Of a stretch of DNA of 64,000 bases, positions 19,801 to 27,118 are shown one piece after another (within the stretch, counting starts at the first letter, position 1; each line of letters starts with the position of its first letter). The notes under the pieces were generated by a model. It did not search any database, was not told the DNA's origin, and saw only the letters and a program-made list of their open reading frames with translations. The stretch is from Paenibacillus luteus (GTDB taxonomy: Bacteria > Bacillota > Bacilli > Paenibacillales > Paenibacillaceae). The DNA lies in assembly GCF_006542765.1 (NCBI RefSeq), contig NZ_SKCD01000015.1, forward strand, positions 62,001 to 126,000, in the 5' to 3' direction. A program made the position numbers and the translations under genes.

Positions 19801-22024
19801 GACCAAGGAAGAGCTTAAGGCGGGCCAGCAAACCGATATTACTTTGTCACCGTTGAAAGGGATCGACATTTTAAATCTAGATTCATCTGGCAAGCTTACG
19901 CTCCCTCCTGACAGAAAATTAATACAGCTAGGACTTGTCAATGAACATGGCGATAGCATTACTCAATATGCGACGCCTAAACTGCTCGTGTTCAACAAAT
20001 ACTGGAACATTGGGTCTCAGGATATTTTACCCGAGAACGTTAAAGTAACTATTAAGGATGGTAAAGGGAATGTTATTGAAGAAAGAGATGAACTCTACTA
20101 TTTCCCTGGATATTTCTATGTGGAGCGAGGCGGGGATTATACAGTAACAGCAACGCTGACTCTAGATGGAAATACGTATACACTGGATAAAAAAATTAAA
20201 GTCGTGATTTCAGGCGAGGAAAATACTGATCCTGGCACTGGCCCTGGAACAACTCCAAGTACGACACCAAGTCCAACGCCTTCCCCAACCCCTGCACCAG
20301 GCACAGGCACGGGCACGGGTCCGGTAACTGGCGGCGGCGTCCCTACTCCAACTCCAACAGCTGCTGCGGCTGACAAAGGCCTGCAAGAGCTATTGGAGAA
20401 CAGTAACTCAGACAAAGAGAAAGCTGACAAAGCAGCAGATCTCATTAACGGCGTGCTAGCTGCAGTGAAAGAGATCAAAGATGCGAAAGAAGCCGAGAAG
20501 TCTGTACAAAATGTATCGTCAACGCTTGCGGCCGCTTCCAAGCTGCTTGATTCTATGAAAACCGCAGATGAGAAGGCAAAGATTACTGCCTCCATTACGC
20601 AAATGGTAAACAACACAAAATATGCATTCGAGCAAATTGAAGATGGGCCGAAAGCGATTGAACTTGCAAAATCCATTATCAAAGACACAACAGCAGTATT
20701 GCAAAGCCTAGGCAGTACAGATGCTGCTCAATTAAATGAATTAAAAGATTCCCTTGTTTTGCTTAGCAAACAAGCAGTCGAGAAAGCAGCTTCCATAACA
20801 CTTGATAGCAAGAATATTAAAGTTGAAGGCAATGCCTTAATGACTACACTTGACGCACAACAAATTGCTCAACAGCTGGAAACAACAAAAGCAGCTTTGA
20901 GTGAAACCGTGAAAGAGTTAAGTGCAGCAGTTGGAGCGGATAAAGCTGCTAGCATTAACCCAGTTATTACGATTCATATTCCAAAACAAAGCGAGAATGT
21001 AACAAAACTGGCAGCGGACTTACCTTCCGAGATCTATCAGGCTGTTCAAGCCAGCGGTCTTGCAGGCTTGAAGCTTAGCATGGGCAATATTGGCTTTACC
21101 GTTGAGCCAGATACCTTCGGCAGCGTGACTAGCGGCCAAACAATCACGCTTGCAGCGGAGACGGTCCATAATCTAACCGTTACGGCGCCAGCTTCTGCAG
21201 CACAAGTTGCGAACATTCCGGTAATGGAATTCCAAGCAACCATAGACGGTAAGAAGGTTGAGGCATTCCAAAAACCGATGCCAGTGACCTTTGACGTGTC
21301 AGCTATCGATACTTCCAAATACACGGAGGCTGATCTAGCTAACCTTACTGTATATCTGTTGAATGAAAAAACATTGACATGGGAGCCGGTAGGCGGACTT
21401 TATGATCCGGTAACGAAGACCGTAAACGTCAAACGTGGTCATTTCAGCAAATACACCGTAATGAAATCAACGGTAAGCTTCAAGGATATTGCAGCTACAC
21501 ACTGGGCGGCTACAGCCGTTAACACCCTTCTTGCGAAAGGTGTGCTTGATCAAACGACATCATTTGGCCCAAGCTTAAAAGTAACACGTGAGCAGTTTGC
21601 GGCTTGGCTCGTTCGCTCTTACGGTCTGGATGGTACTGGCCTTAGCCTGCCATTTACAGATGTAGCAAAGAACAGCGAATATTATGATGAAATTGCTGTT
21701 GCATATCAGCAAGGCCTAATTCAAGGAAAAACAGCAACAACATTCGAGCCAAAAGCTGAGATTACACGCCAAGAAATTGCTACGCTTCTCTCAAGAGCAT
21801 TAGAAGCCTACAATAGCAAGAAACTAGCAGCAACGACTAGCGATAATCAGCTGAAAGGCTTTAAGGACGCTTCCACTATTGCCGTATGGGCCAAAGATGG
21901 CGTTGCTCTTCTTAAGCAGCAGAACCTAATTACAGGCTACGAGGACGGTACCTACAAGCCAAAACAAACAACAACTAAAGCCGAAGCGGCTGCGCTCATT
22001 TACCGCATATATAGCGGCCAATAG
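16802..22024 (+). CDS. Giant SLH-domain cell-surface protein
   Basis: The 1740-residue protein starts at TTG, nine bases after AGGAG. It opens with a signal peptide ending near AFTAMAA. Residues about 30-1140 are a long beta-rich region with short repeated blocks resembling carboxypeptidase-regulatory or transthyretin-like folds (for example APVAGVTLLEYNEMTLRSDA). A Pro/Thr/Gly linker follows (about 1141-1185), then a helical region (1186-1390), a beta domain ending GHFSKYTVMKS (1395-1555) and three SLH domains (FKDIAATHW, FTDVAKNSEY, FKDASTIAVW). SLH domains bind pyruvylated secondary wall polymers, so the protein is displayed on the cell wall. No enzymatic motif is seen; adhesion or matrix roles are inference. 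Confidence 0.88.
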   Translation: MQNKMFKRSFLLLMILLLALGHAFTAMAATTVDIVSTVNQQNGSKDVVLKSVIDVEKEDYAYLMGGKTIEFTLVDANNTIVAPSIKKQIEDHKVSVIDSTYSIPFTDLAFEGLKPGTAYKLKAAFHSETRPLQWEQTVNILPTAYTFKVERTAKEGGNATLVTNATIRTDDKNITVTVLDEYGKPAVGKSVSMVYYNYLSSIKLTTNEDGQIVLNGQGGVPIHNSWNPVLFLQVDENLPSYTVETLYVQDILESRYKNYRAVELQYRDKDSRLLSGVMNTSYEYGQGNIDSFKTAGVVVYLTNGSLGTLKSTIKSPISNETYLYELSAEELAPTLDGQPKQLILNAAEYSKVSFQYKWDDQPVHVKSLALNNNSGSRQVFRDENAKLANVETLYMAKGKTFQFAAELELPNGDKAVVSNVINTIQPSLTFSDNLSSSRFSAISIDADYRNSKEDAALLVSYVNNRYNYYQLSTQLAVDKRVFVETNKTIYKMNATINAAGDQAIIASDFLPIKSSYTFKSGKSVVTTVEVGVEKLGRLEQRNELILGESLSLQAKYKDENGQALDINSSSKIVINKDNELYSDNNYLYSSYSSKSEILDQYYYYDFLATEVGNYTIKFLQKNDKNEWAEQSSSSFTVAPKREFDVEIRDQNGNLIDLVNKPYITNVNSKQLKFTVREHITGQTGAPVAGVTLLEYNEMTLRSDANGQITLANDYLNGHNQFTFSKSGYLNKSIHLYGIDPKTEAIVRVSGLDKPESSDQLNVPGGIPMQNASVYATIQAGTTTSWQQGSAYYNDTVSYMIVPSPSKVKIDFIRSNNWYNNSSSSPFGYYMIGNVNTEPGKDYNLVLDARQPLQQVSTVNVSERVSQVSIIHKDLTSIGAYDSNTILSGNREDQNKFYATKGIYNVLARTIEGNLIYLENIELSQDVNSLDIPSNSNSLATIKMVGDAYINSITYVTDNHSQLRSYTNNYQSELVNVTPGNIWVSLSAFDGSKQYYYEMLLTKEELKAGQQTDITLSPLKGIDILNLDSSGKLTLPPDRKLIQLGLVNEHGDSITQYATPKLLVFNKYWNIGSQDILPENVKVTIKDGKGNVIEERDELYYFPGYFYVERGGDYTVTATLTLDGNTYTLDKKIKVVISGEENTDPGTGPGTTPSTTPSPTPSPTPAPGTGTGTGPVTGGGVPTPTPTAAAADKGLQELLENSNSDKEKADKAADLINGVLAAVKEIKDAKEAEKSVQNVSSTLAAASKLLDSMKTADEKAKITASITQMVNNTKYAFEQIEDGPKAIELAKSIIKDTTAVLQSLGSTDAAQLNELKDSLVLLSKQAVEKAASITLDSKNIKVEGNALMTTLDAQQIAQQLETTKAALSETVKELSAAVGADKAASINPVITIHIPKQSENVTKLAADLPSEIYQAVQASGLAGLKLSMGNIGFTVEPDTFGSVTSGQTITLAAETVHNLTVTAPASAAQVANIPVMEFQATIDGKKVEAFQKPMPVTFDVSAIDTSKYTEADLANLTVYLLNEKTLTWEPVGGLYDPVTKTVNVKRGHFSKYTVMKSTVSFKDIAATHWAATAVNTLLAKGVLDQTTSFGPSLKVTREQFAAWLVRSYGLDGTGLSLPFTDVAKNSEYYDEIAVAYQQGLIQGKTATTFEPKAEITRQEIATLLSRALEAYNSKKLAATTSDNQLKGFKDASTIAVWAKDGVALLKQQNLITGYEDGTYKPKQTTTKAEAAALIYRIYSGQ

Positions 22025-22039
22025 ACGAAATCGAACAAA

Positions 22040-22085
22040 AAAAGGGAGAGTAGAGAAGTCATTATGACTTCCTGCTCTCCCTTTT
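22040..22085. terminator. Bidirectional intrinsic terminator
   Basis: AAAAGGGAGAG pairs with CTCTCCCTTTT, with a second inner stem GAAGTC/GACTTC and a five-base loop. It separates the plus-strand SLH gene from the minus-strand stalk-domain gene and has A/T tracts on both sides. Confidence 0.85.
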
Positions 22086-22096
22086 ACTTTATGGAA

Positions 22097-23044
22097 TTAG
22101 GCCATGCTCTCTGCCAAAGCTCTTCCATCAGCAAGCGCTTTTTGGAACGCCTCGCGATAAGTAGCGATAATATCGGTCTTGAATCCGTTCGATGTCAGCT
22201 TGCTCGTTGTTTCGGACATGATCGTCTCGAACTTCGCCGAGCAATTGTTCACCTCTTGAATGCCTTTTTCCTTCAGCTTCACTTTATCCGCGTCGCCAGC
22301 AAGTATATATTTCGCATAAACATCCATCAATGTTACTGTACAGCTCTTTTCCAACGCTGCAAGCTTGGATTCTGCTTCAGCCGTAATTTGCTCATACGTT
22401 AGCGTTACTGTACCGCCGCCGGTACCTCCTGTATTGCCTCCACCCGCATTTCCTGTGCCGCCGCCTGTTCCTGGAAGAACAACGCCGCCACCGCCCTGCT
22501 CCGCCCGGTAAGCTGCTGATTCCCCGCTCACCGTCTTCGTCACAGCATCGTAACCGATTTGCGTGCCCACTGACTCCGACAAGAAACGGATTGGCGCATA
22601 GATGGAGCCTTTGTAGCCATAGAGAGATTGTCCAGCCGGCAGAACCGCCGCTTTCCCGTCGAATACGAGCTTAGCCTTTACAGGCTGAATCGTGATCTCA
22701 ACGCTTGCCTGAGGCTTCTGTGTCCCAGAAGTTGCGGACTGTAGGTGCTTCTTAAGCGCCTCCAACTCCTTCTCCGTTGGCTCTGATACTGTTGCTGTCG
22801 CGCCATCCCAATTCACAGTCTTTTGAAGTGCGTAGGAGATATAACGAATAGGTACATAAGTACGACCTTCATAGATAAAAGCATATTGACCATCCGGCAG
22901 CTTAAGCGACTGCCCGTCAAACTTAAGTTGAACCGGTTGGGTCTTAGTCTTAATCGTTGTCGTTGCTGCTGAAGCAGCAGCCGTCCATAAAGAAGAAAGC
23001 ATCATCATGGCTAGAAAAACAGATAATACAGGTGACTTTTTCAT
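22097..23044 (-). CDS. Secreted protein with two copper-amine-oxidase-like stalk domains and a two-cysteine C-terminal domain
   Basis: The 315-residue protein has a signal peptide (cleavage near ASAA), then two domains of the copper amine oxidase N-terminal type: GRTYVPIRYISYALQKTVNW (about residues 37-90) and GSIYAPIRFLSESVGTQIGY (about 115-175). In Firmicutes these small beta domains are common in secreted proteins and do not imply oxidase activity. A Gly/Thr-rich linker (about 183-212) leads to a helical domain of about 100 residues with C235 and C268. That domain resembles the C-terminal domain of the gene just upstream. The pair lies behind a probable c-di-GMP riboswitch. Function unknown. 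Confidence 0.8.
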   Translation of the reverse strand: MKKSPVLSVFLAMMMLSSLWTAAASAATTTIKTKTQPVQLKFDGQSLKLPDGQYAFIYEGRTYVPIRYISYALQKTVNWDGATATVSEPTEKELEALKKHLQSATSGTQKPQASVEITIQPVKAKLVFDGKAAVLPAGQSLYGYKGSIYAPIRFLSESVGTQIGYDAVTKTVSGESAAYRAEQGGGGVVLPGTGGGTGNAGGGNTGGTGGGTVTLTYEQITAEAESKLAALEKSCTVTLMDVYAKYILAGDADKVKLKEKGIQEVNNCSAKFETIMSETTSKLTSNGFKTDIIATYREAFQKALADGRALAESMA

Positions 23045-23071
23045 AAATCCTCCTTGAAATTGTAGGACTGA

Positions 23072-23794
23072 TTACTTAATCGAATCTGCAATAACAGCCA
23101 GTGCATCGGCTCTGGCCTGAGCCTTCGCGCTCTCGTATTGCGAGCTCCAATCAGGGAAGGCTTGATCCCCTAGGTCGGCGGCCTTATACTCACTCTTGGC
23201 ATTGCTTATTAATTCATTAAACTTGGCATCACAATCTGACTCCGCAGAAAAAACCTTATTCAGGTATTTGCTCTGAATATCCGCAAGCGTAGCATCCTTA
23301 TTACTGCTCAATTCTCCTGCGATCTGCTTCACCAGACTATTACTTGTTGCTTGGCAGGAAGATTTCAGACTGCCCAGCTTGGCCGTGACTGAAGCATCAA
23401 TCTTTTTCTTCTTCCGGGACTTTTCTTCCGAATTGGTAGATTCACCCTTGGAATTATCGTCCTTGTCTACGTTATCAGACGTAGGTCCTGGTGTCAAAGT
23501 TGCAATCGGGCTAGGAGTGGCATTCCCCGGCTGAGTAGAAGGCACTATCTCTGGAGTCTGCGTAGGTTCATTAATCATAGACGCTTCTGGTTCCACATCG
23601 GGAGATGGTGTGGGAGACGACGATGACGATGAAGAAACGATTCCCGTATTCCCCTCCGCGGTTTCCTCCAATTGCCCATTTAACTCTTCTACCTGATTGA
23701 TCTTGGAAAATAAGCTCATACTGCCATAAATAACGATTCCAATAATTACGAGTGCGCCTGCTAAAATAAAAAGATACTTATTTCGATTTTTCAT
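23072..23794 (-). CDS. Membrane-anchored protein with Ser/Pro/Thr stalk and two-cysteine helical domain
   Basis: The product has a short basic N-terminus, one membrane helix (YLFILAGALVIIGIVIYGSM), a low-complexity Ser/Pro/Thr stalk and a helical C-terminal domain with C147 and C188. I use the ATG at 23794 (240 residues), which places the anchor at the N-terminus. The frame is open to a TTG at 23872, inside the terminator stem; a GGAGA near 23844 has no start codon at proper spacing, so the start is uncertain. The C-terminal domain shares the pattern KL-x-x-L-x-x-SC, then CDAKF and a late A-x-A-x-A-DA helix, with the downstream protein. Both probably form one transcript. No family recognised. 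Confidence 0.72.
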   Translation of the reverse strand: MKNRNKYLFILAGALVIIGIVIYGSMSLFSKINQVEELNGQLEETAEGNTGIVSSSSSSSPTPSPDVEPEASMINEPTQTPEIVPSTQPGNATPSPIATLTPGPTSDNVDKDDNSKGESTNSEEKSRKKKKIDASVTAKLGSLKSSCQATSNSLVKQIAGELSSNKDATLADIQSKYLNKVFSAESDCDAKFNELISNAKSEYKAADLGDQAFPDWSSQYESAKAQARADALAVIADSIK

Positions 23795-23864
23795 CGTGTT
23801 GGTTTCATAAGGGCTATTGCTCGAGCAATGGCCACCTATGATTCTCCTTTTTAGATTAGAATAA

Positions 23865-23904
23865 AAAAACAAGCTGACGCCTGAGACGAATACGGCGTCA
23901 GCTT
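23865..23904 (-). terminator. Terminator downstream of the riboswitch aptamer
   Basis: On the minus strand, AAGCTGACGCC and GGCGTCAGCTT form a perfect 11-bp stem with a 12-nt loop, followed by GTTTTTTTATT. It lies 48 nt after the aptamer and before the surface-protein genes, the classic position for a transcriptional switch. A GGCGT at about 23937-23941 (minus strand) could compete for one arm. Confidence 0.85.
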
Positions 23905-23952
23905 ACATTTATAACGTTTTAAGGACAGTAAAGGTTACGCCTGTTTCCCATA

Positions 23953-24067
23953 TAAACCATGGCGGGTGGCACGATATTGGGTAGCGCGCTAGCAGTCTTC
24001 TCACAGATAAGCCCCTTTAGCTTTGCATAACCATTTTTCTATGGTATTGCCTTTGTCGTATGGTTTA
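23953..24067 (-). promoter_or_regulatory. Probable c-di-GMP-I (GEMM) riboswitch aptamer
   Basis: Read on the minus strand, the segment has the ordered features of the GEMM-I aptamer: ACAAAGGCAA, a short hairpin with a GAAA-containing loop (ACCATAGAAAAATGGT), the near-invariant ATGCAAAGCTA, then GGGGCTT, a second stem closed by GCTA/TAGC, and a GCTACC segment near the 3' side. An outer stem TAAACCAT/ATGGTTTA (24060-24067 with 23953-23960) closes the element. The expected GACGCAAAGC is TATGCAAAGC and the final CCG is CCC, so it is a divergent member. An intrinsic terminator and two surface-protein genes follow. The class is inferred by eye from the known consensus. Confidence 0.7.
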
Positions 24068-24071
24068 CGCT

Positions 24072-24098
24072 ATTTTGTTACTGGCATAGTAACAAAAT
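24072..24098. repeat. Perfect 11-bp inverted repeat just 5' of the aptamer
   Basis: ATTTTGTTACT and AGTAACAAAAT flank a five-base centre, GGCAT. The stem is AT-rich and has no T-run, so it is unlikely to be a good terminator. It could be an operator near the leader promoter or a 5' stabilising hairpin. The remaining stretch to 24289 shows no gene. Confidence 0.5.
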
Positions 24099-24289
24099 TG
24101 TTGGATGACGTATAGAAGGTTAAGTTTGAAATAGTATGATAATAGCCTACTATGCCTGACTTATTCGAATTTGAATTTTTATACCATCCGAAAGAATTAC
24201 AAATACTTTTTTAACATGCAGGAAGTACTATACTACAATACTTTTTCCCATTACTAAATCAATAAGTTTAAAATAGATATAATATATAT

Positions 24290-25534
24290 TCACTTATACA
24301 GCTTAATATTTGGGAACAGATTTTTACTATAGGCATTCAAAAAAAACACAGAAAACCAAAAAATCATATCTTCCAAACTTAGTATTCGTCCATAACTTTG
24401 AATTAAATTAGGGAACATACTTAACATTATTAGTGAAAAAAACATTTCAATATCTGTTGTATTTTTTCCTTTTAAAAGTAACCTCACACTTCTGAATGCG
24501 GCTGTTACAATTATCAACATTAAAATAGAACCAAAAATAATACCGTTTTCTGAAAACCACGCTAATGCACCGATTTCAGATACCGCTCTCCCTGTATAAT
24601 CTCCTATTCTTTCAGAGAAAGATGCACCTGCACCAAATAAAGGATTTCGCAAAATATACTCCCAGTGATATTGCCATAATTCTAATCTTCCATTTGTTAT
24701 ATCAGAAGAGTAATTAACGTTACTTCCCATAATAAAGACCAAGATATTTTCTCTAAAAAATAAAGTAAATACTACAAAAAAACTAATCAAAATCATTTTA
24801 TATATTATTTTTATATTAAATAGAATAACAATAAAAAAAGGTAATAAAGTAATAACTACATGAGCTCTAGTAGAGGTCGATAAAACAATCAATGTCATTA
24901 TCAATGATAAGATGATATAATATTTTATTTTGTATTTTCTAAAAGCTAAGATTGCTATAGTTGGATACAAAGTGAAAATTCCTGTGACATTCCATAGTGT
25001 CACCTCGCCTCTGGATTGCCTCGAAAATTCAAATGGTAAAAAACCATATCTGTTAGGAAACATCAAAGCTAATAGTATACCTGCAAACAAAAAAACAGTT
25101 AATATGTTTGCAATTTTTTTCAAGTTTATAATCTCATCATTATCATCTAATTTATACATTGTTAAAGCTAGAGAGGCGACTAGTGAAAAAGTTAAAAAAT
25201 TGTACACATAAGTTACAAGATTAGTAAATAAGCCTTGTGTATATAATCCTGATACTAATAAAATACACATGGCTACCGTGAATTTGTAATCAAGCACTAT
25301 TTTATTTACATATATCAACAAAATTATTAATGATATTAGCACTAAATATGCAGGGACTATAAAAAACTTATCACTAATTATATTATGATTCAAACCCGCT
25401 TTTCCTGAATGCAATGCTGAGAACGGGTTTGCAGTAAGAAAAAAATTTAATATCATCATCGATACAAACGCAAAATATAGCTTAAAAAAAGTATTCATCT
25501 TTTCCCTTAGTATGTTGTCGTTTTTTATATTCAT
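24290..25534 (-). CDS. Wzy-like O-antigen/capsule polymerase
   Basis: The 414-residue protein has about eleven membrane segments and an O-antigen ligase/polymerase-type extracellular loop with GRLELWQYHWEYILRNPLFG, then GASFSERIGDYTG. Such proteins link undecaprenyl-bound repeat units into chains outside the membrane. Its place as the last gene of a locus with Wzx, glycosyltransferases and Wzz/CpsD fits a Wzy polymerase. The ribosome binding site (GGCGGG) is weak, and the gene is very AT-rich like its neighbours. Wzy proteins diverge strongly, so assignment is by topology and context. Confidence 0.78.
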   Translation of the reverse strand: MNIKNDNILREKMNTFFKLYFAFVSMMILNFFLTANPFSALHSGKAGLNHNIISDKFFIVPAYLVLISLIILLIYVNKIVLDYKFTVAMCILLVSGLYTQGLFTNLVTYVYNFLTFSLVASLALTMYKLDDNDEIINLKKIANILTVFLFAGILLALMFPNRYGFLPFEFSRQSRGEVTLWNVTGIFTLYPTIAILAFRKYKIKYYIILSLIMTLIVLSTSTRAHVVITLLPFFIVILFNIKIIYKMILISFFVVFTLFFRENILVFIMGSNVNYSSDITNGRLELWQYHWEYILRNPLFGAGASFSERIGDYTGRAVSEIGALAWFSENGIIFGSILMLIIVTAAFRSVRLLLKGKNTTDIEMFFSLIMLSMFPNLIQSYGRILSLEDMIFWFSVFFLNAYSKNLFPNIKLYK

Positions 25535-25606
25535 ACTGCCCGCCTGTTAAATAAATTATTAATTTTTCATAAACTATACAAATTGAATTCTTAATAAAAA
25601 ATCACC

Positions 25607-26926
25607 CTACAGACTCCAATACCTATAACCTAATTTATGAACTAGTGTCTTATCCAATATACTTTTCACATCAATAATTACTTTTTCATCATAAGAACAA
25701 CTCCTGAACAAACCATTAATTTCATGCATGGTCATTCTTCTAAATTCATTATGTGCTACAGCAAATACTAAACAATCTATATCTGATAACTCATGTAAAT
25801 CTGATAGTTCTACTCCATATTCAAACTTTGCATCTTCAGCATTAGCCTGCGGATCAACAATAAGTGGATCTATACCATACTCCTTAAGACGAATAATGAT
25901 ATCCTCCACCTTAGAGTTTCGAGTATCGGGACAGTTTTCTTTGAAAGTAATTCCAAATATAACAACTTTTGATTGCTTAACAACTTTATTTGCCAAAACA
26001 AGATTCTTTATTATATTATCTGCGATAAACTGACCCATACCATCATTTATCTTTCTACCTGATAATATGATTTGTGAATGGTAACCCAATTTTTCAGCTT
26101 CATATACAAAATAATATGGGTCCACGCCAATACAATGTCCTCCAACTAATCCTGGATAAAAACTAAGTGCATTCCACTTAGTATTCATCGCTTCTATAAC
26201 CTCGTTAGTGTCAATCCCCATACGATCAAACACCATAGCAAGTTCATTCATAAATGCAATATTAATGTCACGTTGACTGTTCTCTACAACTTTTGCTGCT
26301 TCCGCTACTTTAATTGAGCTAGCCCTATGTACTCCTACCTCAATAACAAGTTCATATACACTTGAAATATCATTAAGACTCTCTATATCTATACCAGCCA
26401 CTATTTTTTTGATATTCTCTAATCTATGTTCTTTATCACCTGGATTAATTCTTTCTGGTGAGTAGCCTACTTTAAAATCCACTCCACATTTCATACCTGA
26501 TTCTTTTTCAAGAATGGGAATACAAACGTCTTCAGTAACGCCAGGATATACCGTTGACTCATAAACTACTATTGAACCCCTTGATAAATTCTTCCCAATT
26601 AAAGTACTAGCAACTTCTACAGGTGCTAAATCTGGTGTTTTATCTGGATTTATAGGAGTTGGTACTGCAACTATCAGGAACTTCGCTTCACTAAGCTTTT
26701 TTTCATCTGATGTAAACTCAATATCTGTTTGTTTAATAACATCATTTCCCACTTCGTTTGTAGGATCGATTCCACTTTTATAGAGATTTATTTTATCAAC
26801 ATTTAGATCAAAACCAATTACAGTAACCTTTTTTGCAAAAGCTACAGCAAGAGGCATACCTACGTATCCTAATCCAATTATAGCCACTTTTTCGGATCTG
26901 TTAATTATTCCATCAGAAAGTGTCAT
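25607..26926 (-). CDS. UDP-N-acetylhexosamine 6-dehydrogenase (TviB/WbpO type)
   Basis: The 439-residue enzyme has the Rossmann motif GLGYVGMPLA near residue 18, the family segment VAVPTPIN, STVYPGVTED, and the catalytic cysteine C265 in GGHCIGVDPYYF. The last motif favours the TviB/WbpO/CapL group, which oxidises UDP-GlcNAc or UDP-GalNAc to the uronic acid with two NAD+, over the WecC group (usually GGHCIAVDPWF). The ATG follows AGGAGG. The product would supply an acidic N-acetylhexosaminuronic acid residue to the polysaccharide repeat. Which epimer is used cannot be told from sequence alone. Confidence 0.88.
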   Translation of the reverse strand: MTLSDGIINRSEKVAIIGLGYVGMPLAVAFAKKVTVIGFDLNVDKINLYKSGIDPTNEVGNDVIKQTDIEFTSDEKKLSEAKFLIVAVPTPINPDKTPDLAPVEVASTLIGKNLSRGSIVVYESTVYPGVTEDVCIPILEKESGMKCGVDFKVGYSPERINPGDKEHRLENIKKIVAGIDIESLNDISSVYELVIEVGVHRASSIKVAEAAKVVENSQRDINIAFMNELAMVFDRMGIDTNEVIEAMNTKWNALSFYPGLVGGHCIGVDPYYFVYEAEKLGYHSQIILSGRKINDGMGQFIADNIIKNLVLANKVVKQSKVVIFGITFKENCPDTRNSKVEDIIIRLKEYGIDPLIVDPQANAEDAKFEYGVELSDLHELSDIDCLVFAVAHNEFRRMTMHEINGLFRSCSYDEKVIIDVKSILDKTLVHKLGYRYWSL

Positions 26927-27118
26927 AATATTTTCCTCCTAAATTACTAAAAACTAAATACTTTTAGTATCATTCAAATTTCAAAACTCTGCATTCACAT
27001 AGAAAAATTTTTAATTTCATTCCTCTTAAAGTTATTCAATAGAATATTTAAGTCTTTGCAATAAGCTCGAAAATTTCAATTAAACTTTACTTAGGAATTA
27101 ATCGTAAATAATTCAGTG

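Noticed and set aside
22097..23044. Copper amine oxidase enzyme
   Set aside because: Only the small N-terminal-like stalk domains are present. There is no catalytic domain or topaquinone site.
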